From Lysinibacillus fusiformis (GTDB lineage Bacteria > Bacillota > Bacilli > Bacillales_A > Planococcaceae), in assembly GCF_003049525.1 (NCBI RefSeq), contig NZ_PYWL01000002.1, forward strand, positions 310,001-374,000: a DNA stretch of 64,000 nt, read 5' to 3'. The translations under genes and the position numbers were made by a program. Below the pieces are notes generated by a model. The model was not told the DNA's origin and ran no database searches. It saw nothing but the letters and a program-made list of their open reading frames with translations. Shown here in pieces: positions 17,513 through 25,488 of this stretch (position 1 is the stretch's first letter; every line of letters starts with the position of its first letter).

Positions 17513-17737
17513 GTGGGCAACCGAAATAATAAAAACAGCAAAAAAACAATGAATGCCAGAACGCATAATCCTTTTGGCACCTACAAAAGCAAAGACCTCG
17601 ATAGAAGTAATAGTAATAATAACAACCCGAATGACAACTTGAATGAGGAGTTCGCGGCAGAATTTGATGCGAAGGCCAAAAATAAAAACAATAAAACGAA
17701 TCATGATAAAAATCAACAATCCAATAAAAAAAGCTAA
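17513..17737 (+). CDS. Small Asn/Lys-rich hydrophilic protein (possible spore-associated)
   Basis: A 74-residue, very hydrophilic protein rich in Asn, Lys, Asp and Ser, with a Pro-Phe-Gly box (NPFGTYKSK) and a single conserved-looking motif EEFAAEFDAKAK near the middle. GTG at 17513 is chosen because AGGAGG ends 8 bp before it. There is no signal peptide or membrane segment. The composition and the EFAAEFDA stretch faintly recall gamma-type small acid-soluble spore proteins, but this is weak. A paralogue-like gene follows after 22 bp and shares the motif, so the two probably form an operon. No sporulation promoter was recognised. Confidence 0.7.
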   Translation: MGNRNNKNSKKTMNARTHNPFGTYKSKDLDRSNSNNNNPNDNLNEEFAAEFDAKAKNKNNKTNHDKNQQSNKKS

Positions 17738-17759
17738 TTATTATTTGGAGGTGTAAGCA

Positions 17760-17891
17760 ATGGCGAAGAAAAGAAAAACAAGCTTTAAAAAGAAAAAGAA
17801 AGAGGATACACATAAAAAGAATGATCGGGAAGAATACTCAGCAGAGTTCAACCAAGTCATTCATAATAATCCTCAACAGCCAAAACAATAA
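17760..17891 (+). CDS. 43-residue Lys-rich basic peptide sharing a motif with its neighbour
   Basis: ATG at 17760 with a strong GGAGGTG 8 bp upstream opens a 43-codon frame. The N-terminal half is a run of Lys (MAKKRKTSFKKKKKED); the second half is REEYSAEFNQVIHNNPQQ. The EEYSAEF segment matches EEFAAEF in the preceding protein, so the two look like divergent relatives or partners. A clear terminator follows directly. The good ribosome binding site and operon position support it as a real gene. The function is unknown. Confidence 0.7.
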   Translation: MAKKRKTSFKKKKKEDTHKKNDREEYSAEFNQVIHNNPQQPKQ

Positions 17892-17898
17892 ACACTTC

Positions 17899-17937
17899 AG
17901 CTCCATAAGTAAAAGCTTGTGGAGCTCTTATTTTTTA
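17899..17937 (+). terminator. Terminator of the small-protein operon
   Basis: AGCTCCATAAG pairs with CTTGTGGAGCT (one mismatch), followed by CTTATTTTTTAC. Confidence 0.85.
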
Positions 17938-17979
17938 CTTGGTTCATCATTCTATACCGTCTAATGAGGAGGGTTTTCT

Positions 17980-18300
17980 GTGAAAAAAGTGTATGTAATG
18001 CTTGGACTTCTGTTTGCCGTGCCATTACATATCCCTGAGATGGTTTTGGCACAGCAAGAAACACCTGCCTATGCGAAGTGGGGAAAGATGGCGGTAGAAG
18101 AAGTGAAGGGGAAGTATCCTCATGCCAAGATTGTGGATTATTTACATGAGGGCAAGGAAGTACATGGGGCGTCAACCATTGAAAAATTTAAGCTTTGGCT
18201 GAAGCAACCTGACAAAGAATTTGGAGTTCATGTAAGAATTAGCTATCTTACCTCAACGCAAGAAGTAGAAAAAATTGAATTACAGGAAAGCCAGTCATAA
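17980..18300 (+). CDS. Secreted DUF3889-family protein
   Basis: A 106-residue exported protein: a signal peptide (about residues 1-25, cleavage likely after VLA) followed by TPAYAKWGKMAVEEVK, AKIVDYLHEG, EKFKLWLKQPDKEFGV and a C-terminal beta region. This order matches the small Bacillus DUF3889 proteins, whose role is unknown. The start is GTG with GAGGAGGG 8 bp upstream. It has its own start region and is convergent with a PfpI-type gene. Confidence 0.83.
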   Translation: MKKVYVMLGLLFAVPLHIPEMVLAQQETPAYAKWGKMAVEEVKGKYPHAKIVDYLHEGKEVHGASTIEKFKLWLKQPDKEFGVHVRISYLTSTQEVEKIELQESQS

Positions 18301-18330
18301 AAAAGGGGATGCCTATGTTTAGGCATCCTC
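18299..18330 (-). terminator. Terminator of the DJ-1/PfpI gene
   Basis: GGATGCCTA and TAGGCATCC form a 9-bp stem. The T run (TTTTTTA) is on the minus-strand side. It may also slow the convergent DUF3889 transcript. Confidence 0.82.
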
Positions 18331-18335
18331 AATGC

Positions 18336-18890
18336 TTATCCCTCTAATTTTTGAATAAATTCACGCATAAGCCCTGGTAAATCTGGCCACGCATGTCCGC
18401 TTATTAAGTTTCCATCTGTGTGAAGATTGGCATCAATGTAAGTGGCTCCTGCTATTTGGACTTCAGGCTTGCAGGCAATATAGGCTGTTAGTTCGCGCCC
18501 TTTTAGTATATCGGGGATGGTTGCAAAAATTTGTGCTGCGTGACAAACAGCGGCAATCGGTTTATTGGTTTCAAAGAAATGGCTAACAAGTGTTGGTACA
18601 TGCTCATTTAAACGAATATATTCTGGCGCCCTACCACCTGGAATTATTAATCCATCAAATTGTGATGGATCAATATCTGCAAAAGAAGCATGTGCCTCTA
18701 AGCCATAGGCAGGACGTTCAATATACGTATCGACGCCCTCTACAAAGTCATGTAAGACAGTTTGTAATTTCTTTGCGGATGGTGCAGCAATTGTGACATC
18801 AAAACCTGCCTCAAGACAACGATAATAAGGATAAAAAATCTCTAAAGCTTCTACTGCATCTCCTGCTAGTATTAAAACCTTTTTCCCCAT
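18336..18890 (-). CDS. DJ-1/PfpI-family protein
   Basis: A 184-residue class I glutamine amidotransferase-like fold. KKVLILAGDAVEALEIFYPYY carries the conserved acidic residue near the N-terminus (Glu in the VEALE stretch), GLIIPGGRAPEYIR is the family loop, and AAVCHAAQI holds the nucleophilic cysteine with adjacent His. Members are described as deglycases, glyoxalases or proteases; the actual activity here is open. GGAGA precedes the ATG. It is monocistronic. Confidence 0.88.
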   Translation of the reverse strand: MGKKVLILAGDAVEALEIFYPYYRCLEAGFDVTIAAPSAKKLQTVLHDFVEGVDTYIERPAYGLEAHASFADIDPSQFDGLIIPGGRAPEYIRLNEHVPTLVSHFFETNKPIAAVCHAAQIFATIPDILKGRELTAYIACKPEVQIAGATYIDANLHTDGNLISGHAWPDLPGLMREFIQKLEG

Positions 18891-18986
18891 GATTCCATCT
18901 CCTTTTCATTGTGAATCTCCTTGCTTAATTCGACATATGCAAAAAATTTCCTGCAAACATAGAACGACCTTTGCCAAATTAGTTAC

Positions 18987-19035
18987 TTTACAAAGAAAAA
19001 AATGAAGCGTATAGTTTATTTAGCTAGGTAAATAA
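18987..19035 (+). promoter_or_regulatory. Promoter and MarR operator candidate
   Basis: TTTACA (18987-18992), a 17-bp spacer, TATAGT (19010-19015). Immediately downstream, over the expected start site, lies the perfect inverted repeat TTATTTA-GCTAGG-TAAATAA (19016-19035). This is a well-placed site for autoregulation by the MarR protein encoded next. Confidence 0.65.
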
Positions 19036-19053
19036 TTTTAGGAGGTAGACCAG

Positions 19054-19452
19054 ATGAATCCAATATTCCATGCTTTATTCCAAAAAAGCCGGTATTTAAC
19101 GAACTGCTTAAATGAAGTTTTGAAGCAGCATCATTTATATAGCTCACAGTGGACCATTTTATATTGTTTACATAAAAACGGGCCTATGACCTTAACGCAA
19201 ATATGGAAATATTTAAATGTAGAGGCACCAAGCATTACAAGAGCTATCACACGATTAGAAACTTTAGGCTGGGTGGAACGATTAGACGGGGAGGATAAGC
19301 GTGAAAAAATTGTAACCTTAACTGCACAGGCCAATGAGCGCTTACCAGCCATTACAGAAACGATTTTAGCGTTTGAGGAAGAAATGGTAGGATCACTGAC
19401 GGCTGAGGAACAGCAGCAGTTTATGATATTACTGGAAAAAATGAAAGGTTGA
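19054..19452 (+). CDS. MarR-family transcriptional regulator
   Basis: A 132-residue winged-helix dimeric repressor. LYSSQWTILYCLHKNGPMTL followed by TQIWKYLNVEAPSITRAITR is the recognition HTH, and LDGEDKREKIVTLT forms the beta-wing. AGGAGGT precedes the ATG. It is immediately followed (5 bp from stop to next ATG) by an MFS transporter, the usual layout for a drug- or phenolic-responsive efflux pair, and a palindrome overlies its promoter. Confidence 0.92.
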   Translation: MNPIFHALFQKSRYLTNCLNEVLKQHHLYSSQWTILYCLHKNGPMTLTQIWKYLNVEAPSITRAITRLETLGWVERLDGEDKREKIVTLTAQANERLPAITETILAFEEEMVGSLTAEEQQQFMILLEKMKG

Positions 19453-19457
19453 TTGAC

Positions 19458-20648
19458 ATGCAGCAAGAGGAAAATACACAAATATGGACAAAGCGGTTCA
19501 TTAGTCTCTTTTTAACAAATATCTCAGTCTTTTTTGTTTTCTATGGGCTAGTTACGACTTTGCCGCTTTATGCCATCGGTGAACTACACCAAACGGATAA
19601 GGAAGCTGGCTTATTATTGTCAGGTTTTTTACTTTCAGCGATTATTGTGCGTCCATTTTCAGGTAAATTATTAGATGTGTTTGGAAAGAAAAAATTGCTA
19701 GTGCTATCCATAGCCGGCTATTTTATTTGTACTGTTTTATATTTATTCATACATCCATTTGGACTTTTACTTGGTCTTCGTTTTATTCAGGGGATTTTCT
19801 TTAGTATTATTACAACAGCCGCAGGATCATTAGCTGCAGATATTGTACCAGCTAAGCGAAAAGGGGCAGGCTTAGGTTATTTCACGATGTCTACCAATCT
19901 AGCTGTTGTCATTGGGCCATTTATCGGCCTCTTATTAATTCAATATAGCACTTTTAACGTGTTATTTATTATCATGAGTATTTGTATATTAGCTGGGGGC
20001 ATTTTAGCATTAACGGTTAATACCGACGATTTACCGCAGCCAACACATAAAGGGAAATTAACGTTCACCTTCCACGATTTATTTGAGCGTAAGGCTTTGC
20101 CCGTTGCAGCCATCGCTAGTTTAGTAGCATTTTCCTATGCAAGTGTTTTATCATTTTTATCGGTTTATGCACAGCAGAAAGATTTAATGGCGGTTGCCAG
20201 TCTTTTTTATGCCGTGTTTGCAGCAGCTATGTTAATTACACGTCCATATACAGGTAAACTTTATGATACAAAGGGGCCTCAATTTGTCATACTTCCTGGT
20301 ATTATCTCTTTTGCTATCGGACTTATCATGTTAGCCTTCGTTGAAGGACCTATCTTATTTTTGAGTGCAGCTATTTTTGTAGGCTTTGGCTACGGAGCAG
20401 TAACAACTAGCTTACAAGCTTTAGCCGTTCAATCAACAGCCATCCAACGAAGCGGTTACGCAACAGCAACCTATTTCACGATGTTTGATCTTGGAATTGC
20501 CCTAGGTTCTTATGTATTAGGAATGGTAGCCGTACAGGCAGGGTATGCTTCTGTTTACTTATCAGGAGCCGGATTATTAGGAGTGGTCTTTATCATTTAT
20601 CTCCTACGTCTTGCAAAGATAAAGCCGAAAAAAGTAGTGAATATATAG
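19458..20648 (+). CDS. MFS efflux transporter
   Basis: A 396-residue, twelve-helix major facilitator. The loop between TM2 and TM3 reads GKLLDVFGKKKLLV, the expected MFS signature, and TM4-5 contains RFIQGIFFSIITTAAGS. ATG at 19458 is preferred, with AAAGG 9 bp upstream at the end of marR; a TTG overlapping the marR stop is an alternative. Co-transcribed with MarR, so probably a multidrug or toxic-compound exporter whose expression rises when MarR binds ligand. Confidence 0.9.
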   Translation: MQQEENTQIWTKRFISLFLTNISVFFVFYGLVTTLPLYAIGELHQTDKEAGLLLSGFLLSAIIVRPFSGKLLDVFGKKKLLVLSIAGYFICTVLYLFIHPFGLLLGLRFIQGIFFSIITTAAGSLAADIVPAKRKGAGLGYFTMSTNLAVVIGPFIGLLLIQYSTFNVLFIIMSICILAGGILALTVNTDDLPQPTHKGKLTFTFHDLFERKALPVAAIASLVAFSYASVLSFLSVYAQQKDLMAVASLFYAVFAAAMLITRPYTGKLYDTKGPQFVILPGIISFAIGLIMLAFVEGPILFLSAAIFVGFGYGAVTTSLQALAVQSTAIQRSGYATATYFTMFDLGIALGSYVLGMVAVQAGYASVYLSGAGLLGVVFIIYLLRLAKIKPKKVVNI

Positions 20649-20649
20649 T

Positions 20650-20682
20650 AAAACAGTTGGGACACACCCAACTGTTTTTTGC
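20650..20682. terminator. Bidirectional terminator MFS / NlpC-P60
   Basis: AAAACAGTTGGG and CCCAACTGTTTT pair perfectly (12 bp) around ACACA, followed by T on the plus strand. Confidence 0.92.
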
Positions 20683-20687
20683 TTTTA

Positions 20688-21302
20688 TTATAAACGACCA
20701 TAGCCAACGAAATGTTTTTTCCAATAGGCGTTATTTATATTAGCAATAGTAACGCCCCCATTACTAGCATTGATCATTTGATTATTGCCAATATAGATGC
20801 CGGCATGAGAAATTCCTGCTTTATATGTATTAGCAAAAAACACGATATCTCCGACTTGAGGTGAACTTACTTTTTTAGCGGACTGATAAAATCCAGCTGC
20901 CGTTTTACGTGGTGTTGACTTACCAGCTTGATTAAGGACATAGGTGATATAGCCTGAGCAGTCAAAGCCTGTGCTCGGTTTTACCCCACCAAATGTATAT
21001 TTGACACCTAATTGTTGCTTGGCGACCTGAAGTAATTTGGACGACGCGTTCGGTGTGGTAGACAGTTGTTGATGGATCGTTAATTTTTGTCCAACATAAA
21101 TATTGGAAGACGATAAATGATTTAAGTTCATCAATGTTTGATAGGATACACCGTGATGATTGGCAATCTTCCATAAGGAATCACCAGATTGAACGGTATA
21201 GGTCGCAGCTGATGCTGATTCTACTGTTGAAAAAAGTACGGATGCGCTTAATGCCAATGCCGCTAATTTCATGCCCCATCTATACTTTTTACTGCTCTTC
21301 AT
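20688..21302 (-). CDS. Secreted LysM - NlpC/P60 cell-wall endopeptidase
   Basis: 204 residues: a signal peptide (about 1-32, ending ASAAT), one LysM peptidoglycan-binding domain (YTVQSGDSLWKIANHHGVSY to IYVGQKLTI, about 34-77), then a C-terminal NlpC/P60 domain. The catalytic Cys is in GFDCSGY, His in GISHAGIYIG, and the third polar residue around INASNGG. Such enzymes cut the D-Glu-diaminopimelate (or Lys) bond of stem peptides in wall turnover or spore formation. AGGAGG precedes the ATG. It is monocistronic. Confidence 0.93.
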   Translation of the reverse strand: MKSSKKYRWGMKLAALALSASVLFSTVESASAATYTVQSGDSLWKIANHHGVSYQTLMNLNHLSSSNIYVGQKLTIHQQLSTTPNASSKLLQVAKQQLGVKYTFGGVKPSTGFDCSGYITYVLNQAGKSTPRKTAAGFYQSAKKVSSPQVGDIVFFANTYKAGISHAGIYIGNNQMINASNGGVTIANINNAYWKKHFVGYGRL

Positions 21303-21526
21303 GCTTTCTTTCCTCCTATAATGTTAAAATTTAATACGAAATTGATTTTAACATCATATTATTACAGTTAGATGTCAATAAAATAACAATACAAAGACTT
21401 TTTACAATGGGATGAACATGGTTTTTTTCTGATGATTTAGGGCTAGATGGGGGGAGACAATGACCTGCTGAAGTTTGATCTAATCGGAGAACAAATGGTT
21501 TAAATAAGAAGGGAGAAAACCAAATA

Positions 21527-21553
21527 ACCAGATACTCAAATGAGTACCTGGTT
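21527..21553. terminator. Hairpin downstream of the lipoprotein gene
   Basis: AACCAGATACTCA pairs with TGAGTACCTGGTT with one G-T type mismatch. The T-rich tail is weak on both strands, but its position 6 bp after the lipoprotein stop suggests termination. Confidence 0.65.
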
Positions 21554-21558
21554 TGATT

Positions 21559-22137
21559 TTATTCTAATCCTAATTGAGTTTTGTTCATTAATTTACCACC
21601 TTGAAACATTAACGAGGCATTGGCACCTAAGGATTTACCATTATAAGTATACATAACGATATCCCCTGATTCAGAAAGAACCGCACCTTCGCCACCAAGG
21701 ATATCGAATACTTGTTCTTTTGTCATTCCATTTTCTAGCTTGTTAAATTGGTCAAGAGTAATTTGGATATCAGACGTTTCAACACCGAATTGTGCTTTAT
21801 TGATTAACTTACCACCTTGGAACATCATTGTAGAAGATGACATGACGCCATCTGTTTCAAATTCGTACATAACAGTGTGGTGAGGTTCACCAGCTGAGCC
21901 TGTTTCAGACATAATATTGCCCTCGGCACCAACAATTTTTACAACTTCTTCGTATGTCATGCCATCTTTAATTTGTTTGAATTTTTCTTCTGTCAATTTA
22001 CCTTCTTCTTTTGCAGCTGGTGCGGATGCTTCTAGTTTAGAATCATTTGTTGATTCATCCTTTGTAGCGGTCTCTCCACATCCAGCTAAGCCAAGACTTA
22101 ATAATAGTGCCGTGCTAAAAATGAGTTTTTTCTTCAT
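21559..22137 (-). CDS. Lipoprotein with two SmpA/BLIP-like repeats (DUF3862-type)
   Basis: A 192-residue exported lipoprotein: hydrophobic leader and lipobox LAGC (Cys at about residue 20), an acidic Ser/Lys/Glu linker, then two related domains of about 65 residues. Each has an F-x-Q/K-[IL]-x-x-GMT-x-E-x-V start, a GxEG turn and a terminal MFQGGKL-[IM]-NK-[AT]-Q sequence. This is the BLIP/SmpA-like fold used for protein-protein contact. The partner is unknown. AAAGGGGA precedes the ATG. It is monocistronic. Confidence 0.82.
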   Translation of the reverse strand: MKKKLIFSTALLLSLGLAGCGETATKDESTNDSKLEASAPAAKEEGKLTEEKFKQIKDGMTYEEVVKIVGAEGNIMSETGSAGEPHHTVMYEFETDGVMSSSTMMFQGGKLINKAQFGVETSDIQITLDQFNKLENGMTKEQVFDILGGEGAVLSESGDIVMYTYNGKSLGANASLMFQGGKLMNKTQLGLE

Positions 22138-22242
22138 AATGAATTCCCCTTTAATTAAAAGTATTATTAAATTGTATCAATAATGGAAGGTATTGTCATT
22201 ATGTAAAAAACAACCTATTTTTATCTAGCATATCAGGGTTAA

Positions 22243-23430
22243 TTAATATTTTTCTTTAGGCACAATGGAGGTTTCAATTCCATTATTCCATGTTCTGAAT
22301 AGCATGATGGCAAGACATAAAGCAATGATTACTGCACCCAATCCTACCCAATTCAAATTTAGGACGGAGGTATGGCTGATGACAAGCCCGCCTAATCCAG
22401 AGCCTAGCGCAAAACCAAATTGAATAAAGGACGTATTGATGCTTAGGGCAATATCTGGATTTCGAGGTACCAAGGTGACCAAAAATAACTGCTGAGCAGG
22501 GGAAATACTCCATGTTGCTAGCATCAATATCATGAGAACTAAGATCAACACAAAGAGATGGAAGCCCGCTAGCGTGAATAAAAGTAAGGTTACTCCCTGT
22601 AAGAACAGTCCGAAATAAATGGTGAATTTCGAACCTTTTGTATCTGCTAATTGTCCGCCCATTCTTGATCCCATGAAGCTACAAATTCCTGCTAGAAATA
22701 GAATGCCACTAATTTCAGTTATGGAAAGGGTGGATGTGGCTTGCAAGAAGGGCGTAATATACGTGAATAGAGTAGCGTATCCACCGATATAAAATATAGT
22801 AATAGCCAGGGCAGTGAGAATTTTTGGGTCTTTTAAAATAGAGAGCTGCATTCTAAGGGTAACAGTTTCTTCTTCTTTGATTGCTGGAACCCTTTTATAA
22901 ACAGTTAGCCATGGGAGAATCGTTAATAAACCGATCAAAATAAACAAAACTCTCCATCCAAACATTTCACTAAAAAAGGTACCGATCGGAACACCAAGCA
23001 CGAGTGAGCTACTTAGACCCATCAAAATAATCCCGATTGCACGGCCTCTTTTTTCTTCTTCAACTAGTCGTGTAGCTACTGCCATGGCTACCACTGTAGC
23101 AATTCCTCCGCTAACCCCTTGCATAATTCGTATCCACAGTGCTGCTTCATAAGCAGGACTTATAAACATTAGTACGTTGCTGACAATAAACACACCTATA
23201 GTTATAATGAGTAGCTTTTTACGGTCCATATTGATCGTGAGGGCGATTAGAATGGGCGCGATAATGGCCGCAGCGAGGGCAAATACTGTCACCAATAACC
23301 CAGCTTCCGAAACGGTTACTCCAAAGTCTACGGCAATCATTTCAATTACTCCTGTAATAATGTACTCAACAGTTCCGATAAGGAAAACAACAAATGCTAA
23401 AATATAGATAATCATATTATTTTTCAACAC
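22243..23430 (-). CDS. MFS efflux transporter (DHA1 type)
   Basis: A 395-residue, twelve-helix transporter. LRIMQG-type segment RIMQGVSGGIATVVAMAVAT and the motif C region GIILMGLSSSLVLGVPIGT mark it as an antiporter of the drug/H+ DHA1 group. The start is taken as TTG at 23430 because GGAGGG lies 7 bp upstream; the next in-frame ATG is too far. It follows a MerR-type regulator by 16 bp, so the pair is an operon, and the substrate is probably whatever the MerR protein senses. Confidence 0.88.
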   Translation of the reverse strand: MLKNNMIIYILAFVVFLIGTVEYIITGVIEMIAVDFGVTVSEAGLLVTVFALAAAIIAPILIALTINMDRKKLLIITIGVFIVSNVLMFISPAYEAALWIRIMQGVSGGIATVVAMAVATRLVEEEKRGRAIGIILMGLSSSLVLGVPIGTFFSEMFGWRVLFILIGLLTILPWLTVYKRVPAIKEEETVTLRMQLSILKDPKILTALAITIFYIGGYATLFTYITPFLQATSTLSITEISGILFLAGICSFMGSRMGGQLADTKGSKFTIYFGLFLQGVTLLLFTLAGFHLFVLILVLMILMLATWSISPAQQLFLVTLVPRNPDIALSINTSFIQFGFALGSGLGGLVISHTSVLNLNWVGLGAVIIALCLAIMLFRTWNNGIETSIVPKEKY

Positions 23431-23446
23431 AATTCCCTCCGCCTTT

Positions 23447-24262
23447 TTAGTTTCTCTCTATAATGGGAATCTGTATTTCCATTAATTGCGCACCCTGTGA
23501 GGTAGGTAAATATATTTCCCTACCAGGTTCGTTTTCTTTAATCTGAAAGTTGTTTTTTTCAATCCATTTAGCTAAGTCTACACAGGCTGTACTAGCAAAA
23601 TGAGAATCCGAGCGAAAGGTCAAGGTTGCCATCATCGGCTCAGAGGGAAGTGTTCGTAATTGAAATGTATCTGGATACGATGGAAGCTCCCGGCTTAAAA
23701 AATAACCGACTTCAAATTCGAACTCATCTTCTGGGTCCTCTATTTCTTTCCATAAAACGACCTGAGGACTTTGAGTCAATTGGCGAGTTTCCTTTAGTAA
23801 TATGTGATTAAATGTCCGAAATAGATCCGGAATGTCTTCTTCTCTTCCGTGCGCCTTCAAAGAAAGGAACTGCTGGGTATCTTCAGCCTTGATCCTGATT
23901 TCTTGTACGGTTTCTACTTGCCCCTCACTTTCTAAAAGCTGCATACGTTCCTCAATCCGAGCAAGCTTGGCTTGTTCCATATCAATAATGCGTTGGATTT
24001 CACTTTTTTTTAGCTTAAACATCCCTTGAATATCCTTGAATGTAATATCCTCATGGAGCAAATGAATGATTTGTGGCAAAGTGAATCCTAATTCCTTATA
24101 AATAAAAATACGATTGATTTCAAGTAGCTGGTCTGCGGAATAGTAACGATAGCCAGTTTCATGATCCACCTTTCTTGGCTTTAATAGGCCGATTTGATCA
24201 TAGTAGCGCAATGTTTTTAAGGATACTTTGCTTAGCCTAGAAAACACACTAATTTTAAACAA
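23447..24262 (-). CDS. MerR-family regulator with effector-binding domain
   Basis: 271 residues. The N-terminal winged HTH reads KISVFSRLSKVSLKTLRYYD followed by QIGLLKPRKVDHETGYRYY, a coiled coil spans about 80-115, and the C-terminal part (about 125-271) resembles a GyrI-like / BmrR-type multidrug-binding domain. TTG at 24262 is the start, because GGAGGTGAT is correctly spaced; an ATG-led extension upstream runs across the promoter and is rejected. A classic MerR operator-promoter sits directly upstream. It probably senses lipophilic cations or drugs and activates itself and the MFS gene. Confidence 0.88.
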   Translation of the reverse strand: MFKISVFSRLSKVSLKTLRYYDQIGLLKPRKVDHETGYRYYSADQLLEINRIFIYKELGFTLPQIIHLLHEDITFKDIQGMFKLKKSEIQRIIDMEQAKLARIEERMQLLESEGQVETVQEIRIKAEDTQQFLSLKAHGREEDIPDLFRTFNHILLKETRQLTQSPQVVLWKEIEDPEDEFEFEVGYFLSRELPSYPDTFQLRTLPSEPMMATLTFRSDSHFASTACVDLAKWIEKNNFQIKENEPGREIYLPTSQGAQLMEIQIPIIERN

Positions 24263-24292
24263 AATATCACCTCCAATCTCTATCATAATGGA

Positions 24293-24324
24293 AGTATATA
24301 GTTTCCCGTGCAGGGGAAAGTCAA
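24293..24324 (-). promoter_or_regulatory. MerR-type promoter with overlong spacer and dyad
   Basis: On the minus strand TTGACT (24324-24319) and TATACT (24298-24293) are separated by 20 bp (19 if ATATAC is taken as the -10). The spacer holds the dyad TTTCCC-CTGCAC-GGGAAA (24319-24302). An over-spaced promoter with the operator between the boxes is the hallmark of MerR-activated genes. Confidence 0.75.
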
Positions 24325-24338
24325 GAGCAAAATAATTT

Positions 24339-25349
24339 TTATTCAAGCAGGAACATTTTTAGGTTTTGATCTATAAATTCAGAATCTGGCTCATGCTGTC
24401 CAATCCCTGCACAATGTCCCCATTTCGATTCGATAGGGAGGAAGCGGGCATTTGGCATATGTAGTGCATCATAGTTATTATCCTCTGGAGGAAAGAAAAG
24501 ATCTGTACTTCCTGGCATGACCAATGCACGAGCTGTAATCTTGCTTAATGCCAGCTCGAAATCACCATCATACATCGCATTGGTACTAATATTCCCCGTA
24601 ATGCCAGTACGTAGCATGGAGATCAGATCATTGGCATCAAAGCTTAAAAACACTTGATCCCAGTAATCTACGAGATATTCCTCCAGCGTTTCATAGCCTT
24701 CTTGCCGATAGAGCTGTTCTAAATAATAAGCCTGTGAGAAGCCCCAAGCTGCATAGACACGTCCCATGGCAGCCAATCCTACTTTAGGTTGCTCGGTGTA
24801 AAAACCATTTTTCCAGCTAGAATCAGCTTGAAGGGCAGCAATCATTCCTTCAAATACAACCTTGGCATGTGGTCTGGTCATGGCAGTCCCTCCGAATGGA
24901 GCGATTCGTTCGACCATATCAGGGTAGCTTGCTCCCCACTGAAAGGTTTGTACAGCCCCTAACGACCAACCAACGACGAGCGCTATTTTGGTAATACCAA
25001 ACTTTTGAGTAACCAATTGATGCTGTAGTCGCACATTATCATAAATTGAAATGAGGGGGAAATTTGCTTGATGATAGGGTGCTGGTGTATTACTTGGAGA
25101 AGAGGATAATCCATTGCCAAGCATATTCGGTATGATGATAAAATACTTTTCTGGGTCCAGTGCCTTACCAGTTCCGATTAACCATTCATTATCGGTATGC
25201 AAGCCTGCAAACCATGTGGGATAAACAATGACATTATTCTTTTCTGCATTGAGTGTCCCGTATGTTTGATAGGCGAGAACTGCATTTGGCAGTATGTCAC
25301 CTGATTGTAGCTGAATGTCTCCCAGTTCATAAAGTTCATAATCTCTCAT
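24339..25349 (-). CDS. MetX-like alpha/beta-hydrolase (acyltransferase/hydrolase)
   Basis: 336 residues of the homoserine O-acetyltransferase-like alpha/beta-hydrolase family. The nucleophile elbow is VVGWSLGAVQ (Ser), the acid is probably Asp in VMPGSTDLFFPPEDN, and the base His is in SKWGHCAGIG. True MetX has a GGSMGGMQ elbow, so this is more likely a relative with another acyl substrate. GGGAG precedes the ATG. The gene is divergent from a LysR gene, which may control it, and its 3' end reaches to the MerR promoter region without a terminator between. Confidence 0.8.
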   Translation of the reverse strand: MRDYELYELGDIQLQSGDILPNAVLAYQTYGTLNAEKNNVIVYPTWFAGLHTDNEWLIGTGKALDPEKYFIIIPNMLGNGLSSSPSNTPAPYHQANFPLISIYDNVRLQHQLVTQKFGITKIALVVGWSLGAVQTFQWGASYPDMVERIAPFGGTAMTRPHAKVVFEGMIAALQADSSWKNGFYTEQPKVGLAAMGRVYAAWGFSQAYYLEQLYRQEGYETLEEYLVDYWDQVFLSFDANDLISMLRTGITGNISTNAMYDGDFELALSKITARALVMPGSTDLFFPPEDNNYDALHMPNARFLPIESKWGHCAGIGQHEPDSEFIDQNLKMFLLE

Positions 25350-25488
25350 GTGAAAAACTCCCTTTCGTAATTAAAGATGGATTAAATGGCCTTTCTTGTC
25401 ATTACTCTACGAGAATGCTATTGTTAAGTCAAAGAAACGTTTTTGAATAAAATGTTCATTTTTTTTGAATTACGGGGTGAAATTTACT

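Noticed and set aside
17406..17813. 135-codon minus-strand frame opposite the small Asn/Lys-rich proteins
   Set aside because: Its Phe/Tyr/Cys-rich translation is the reverse complement of Lys/Asn codons; the plus strand has good ribosome binding sites and a terminator.
24263..24346. ATG-led N-terminal extension of the MerR gene
   Set aside because: It would place coding sequence over the MerR-type promoter and dyad; the TTG start has a far better ribosome binding site.
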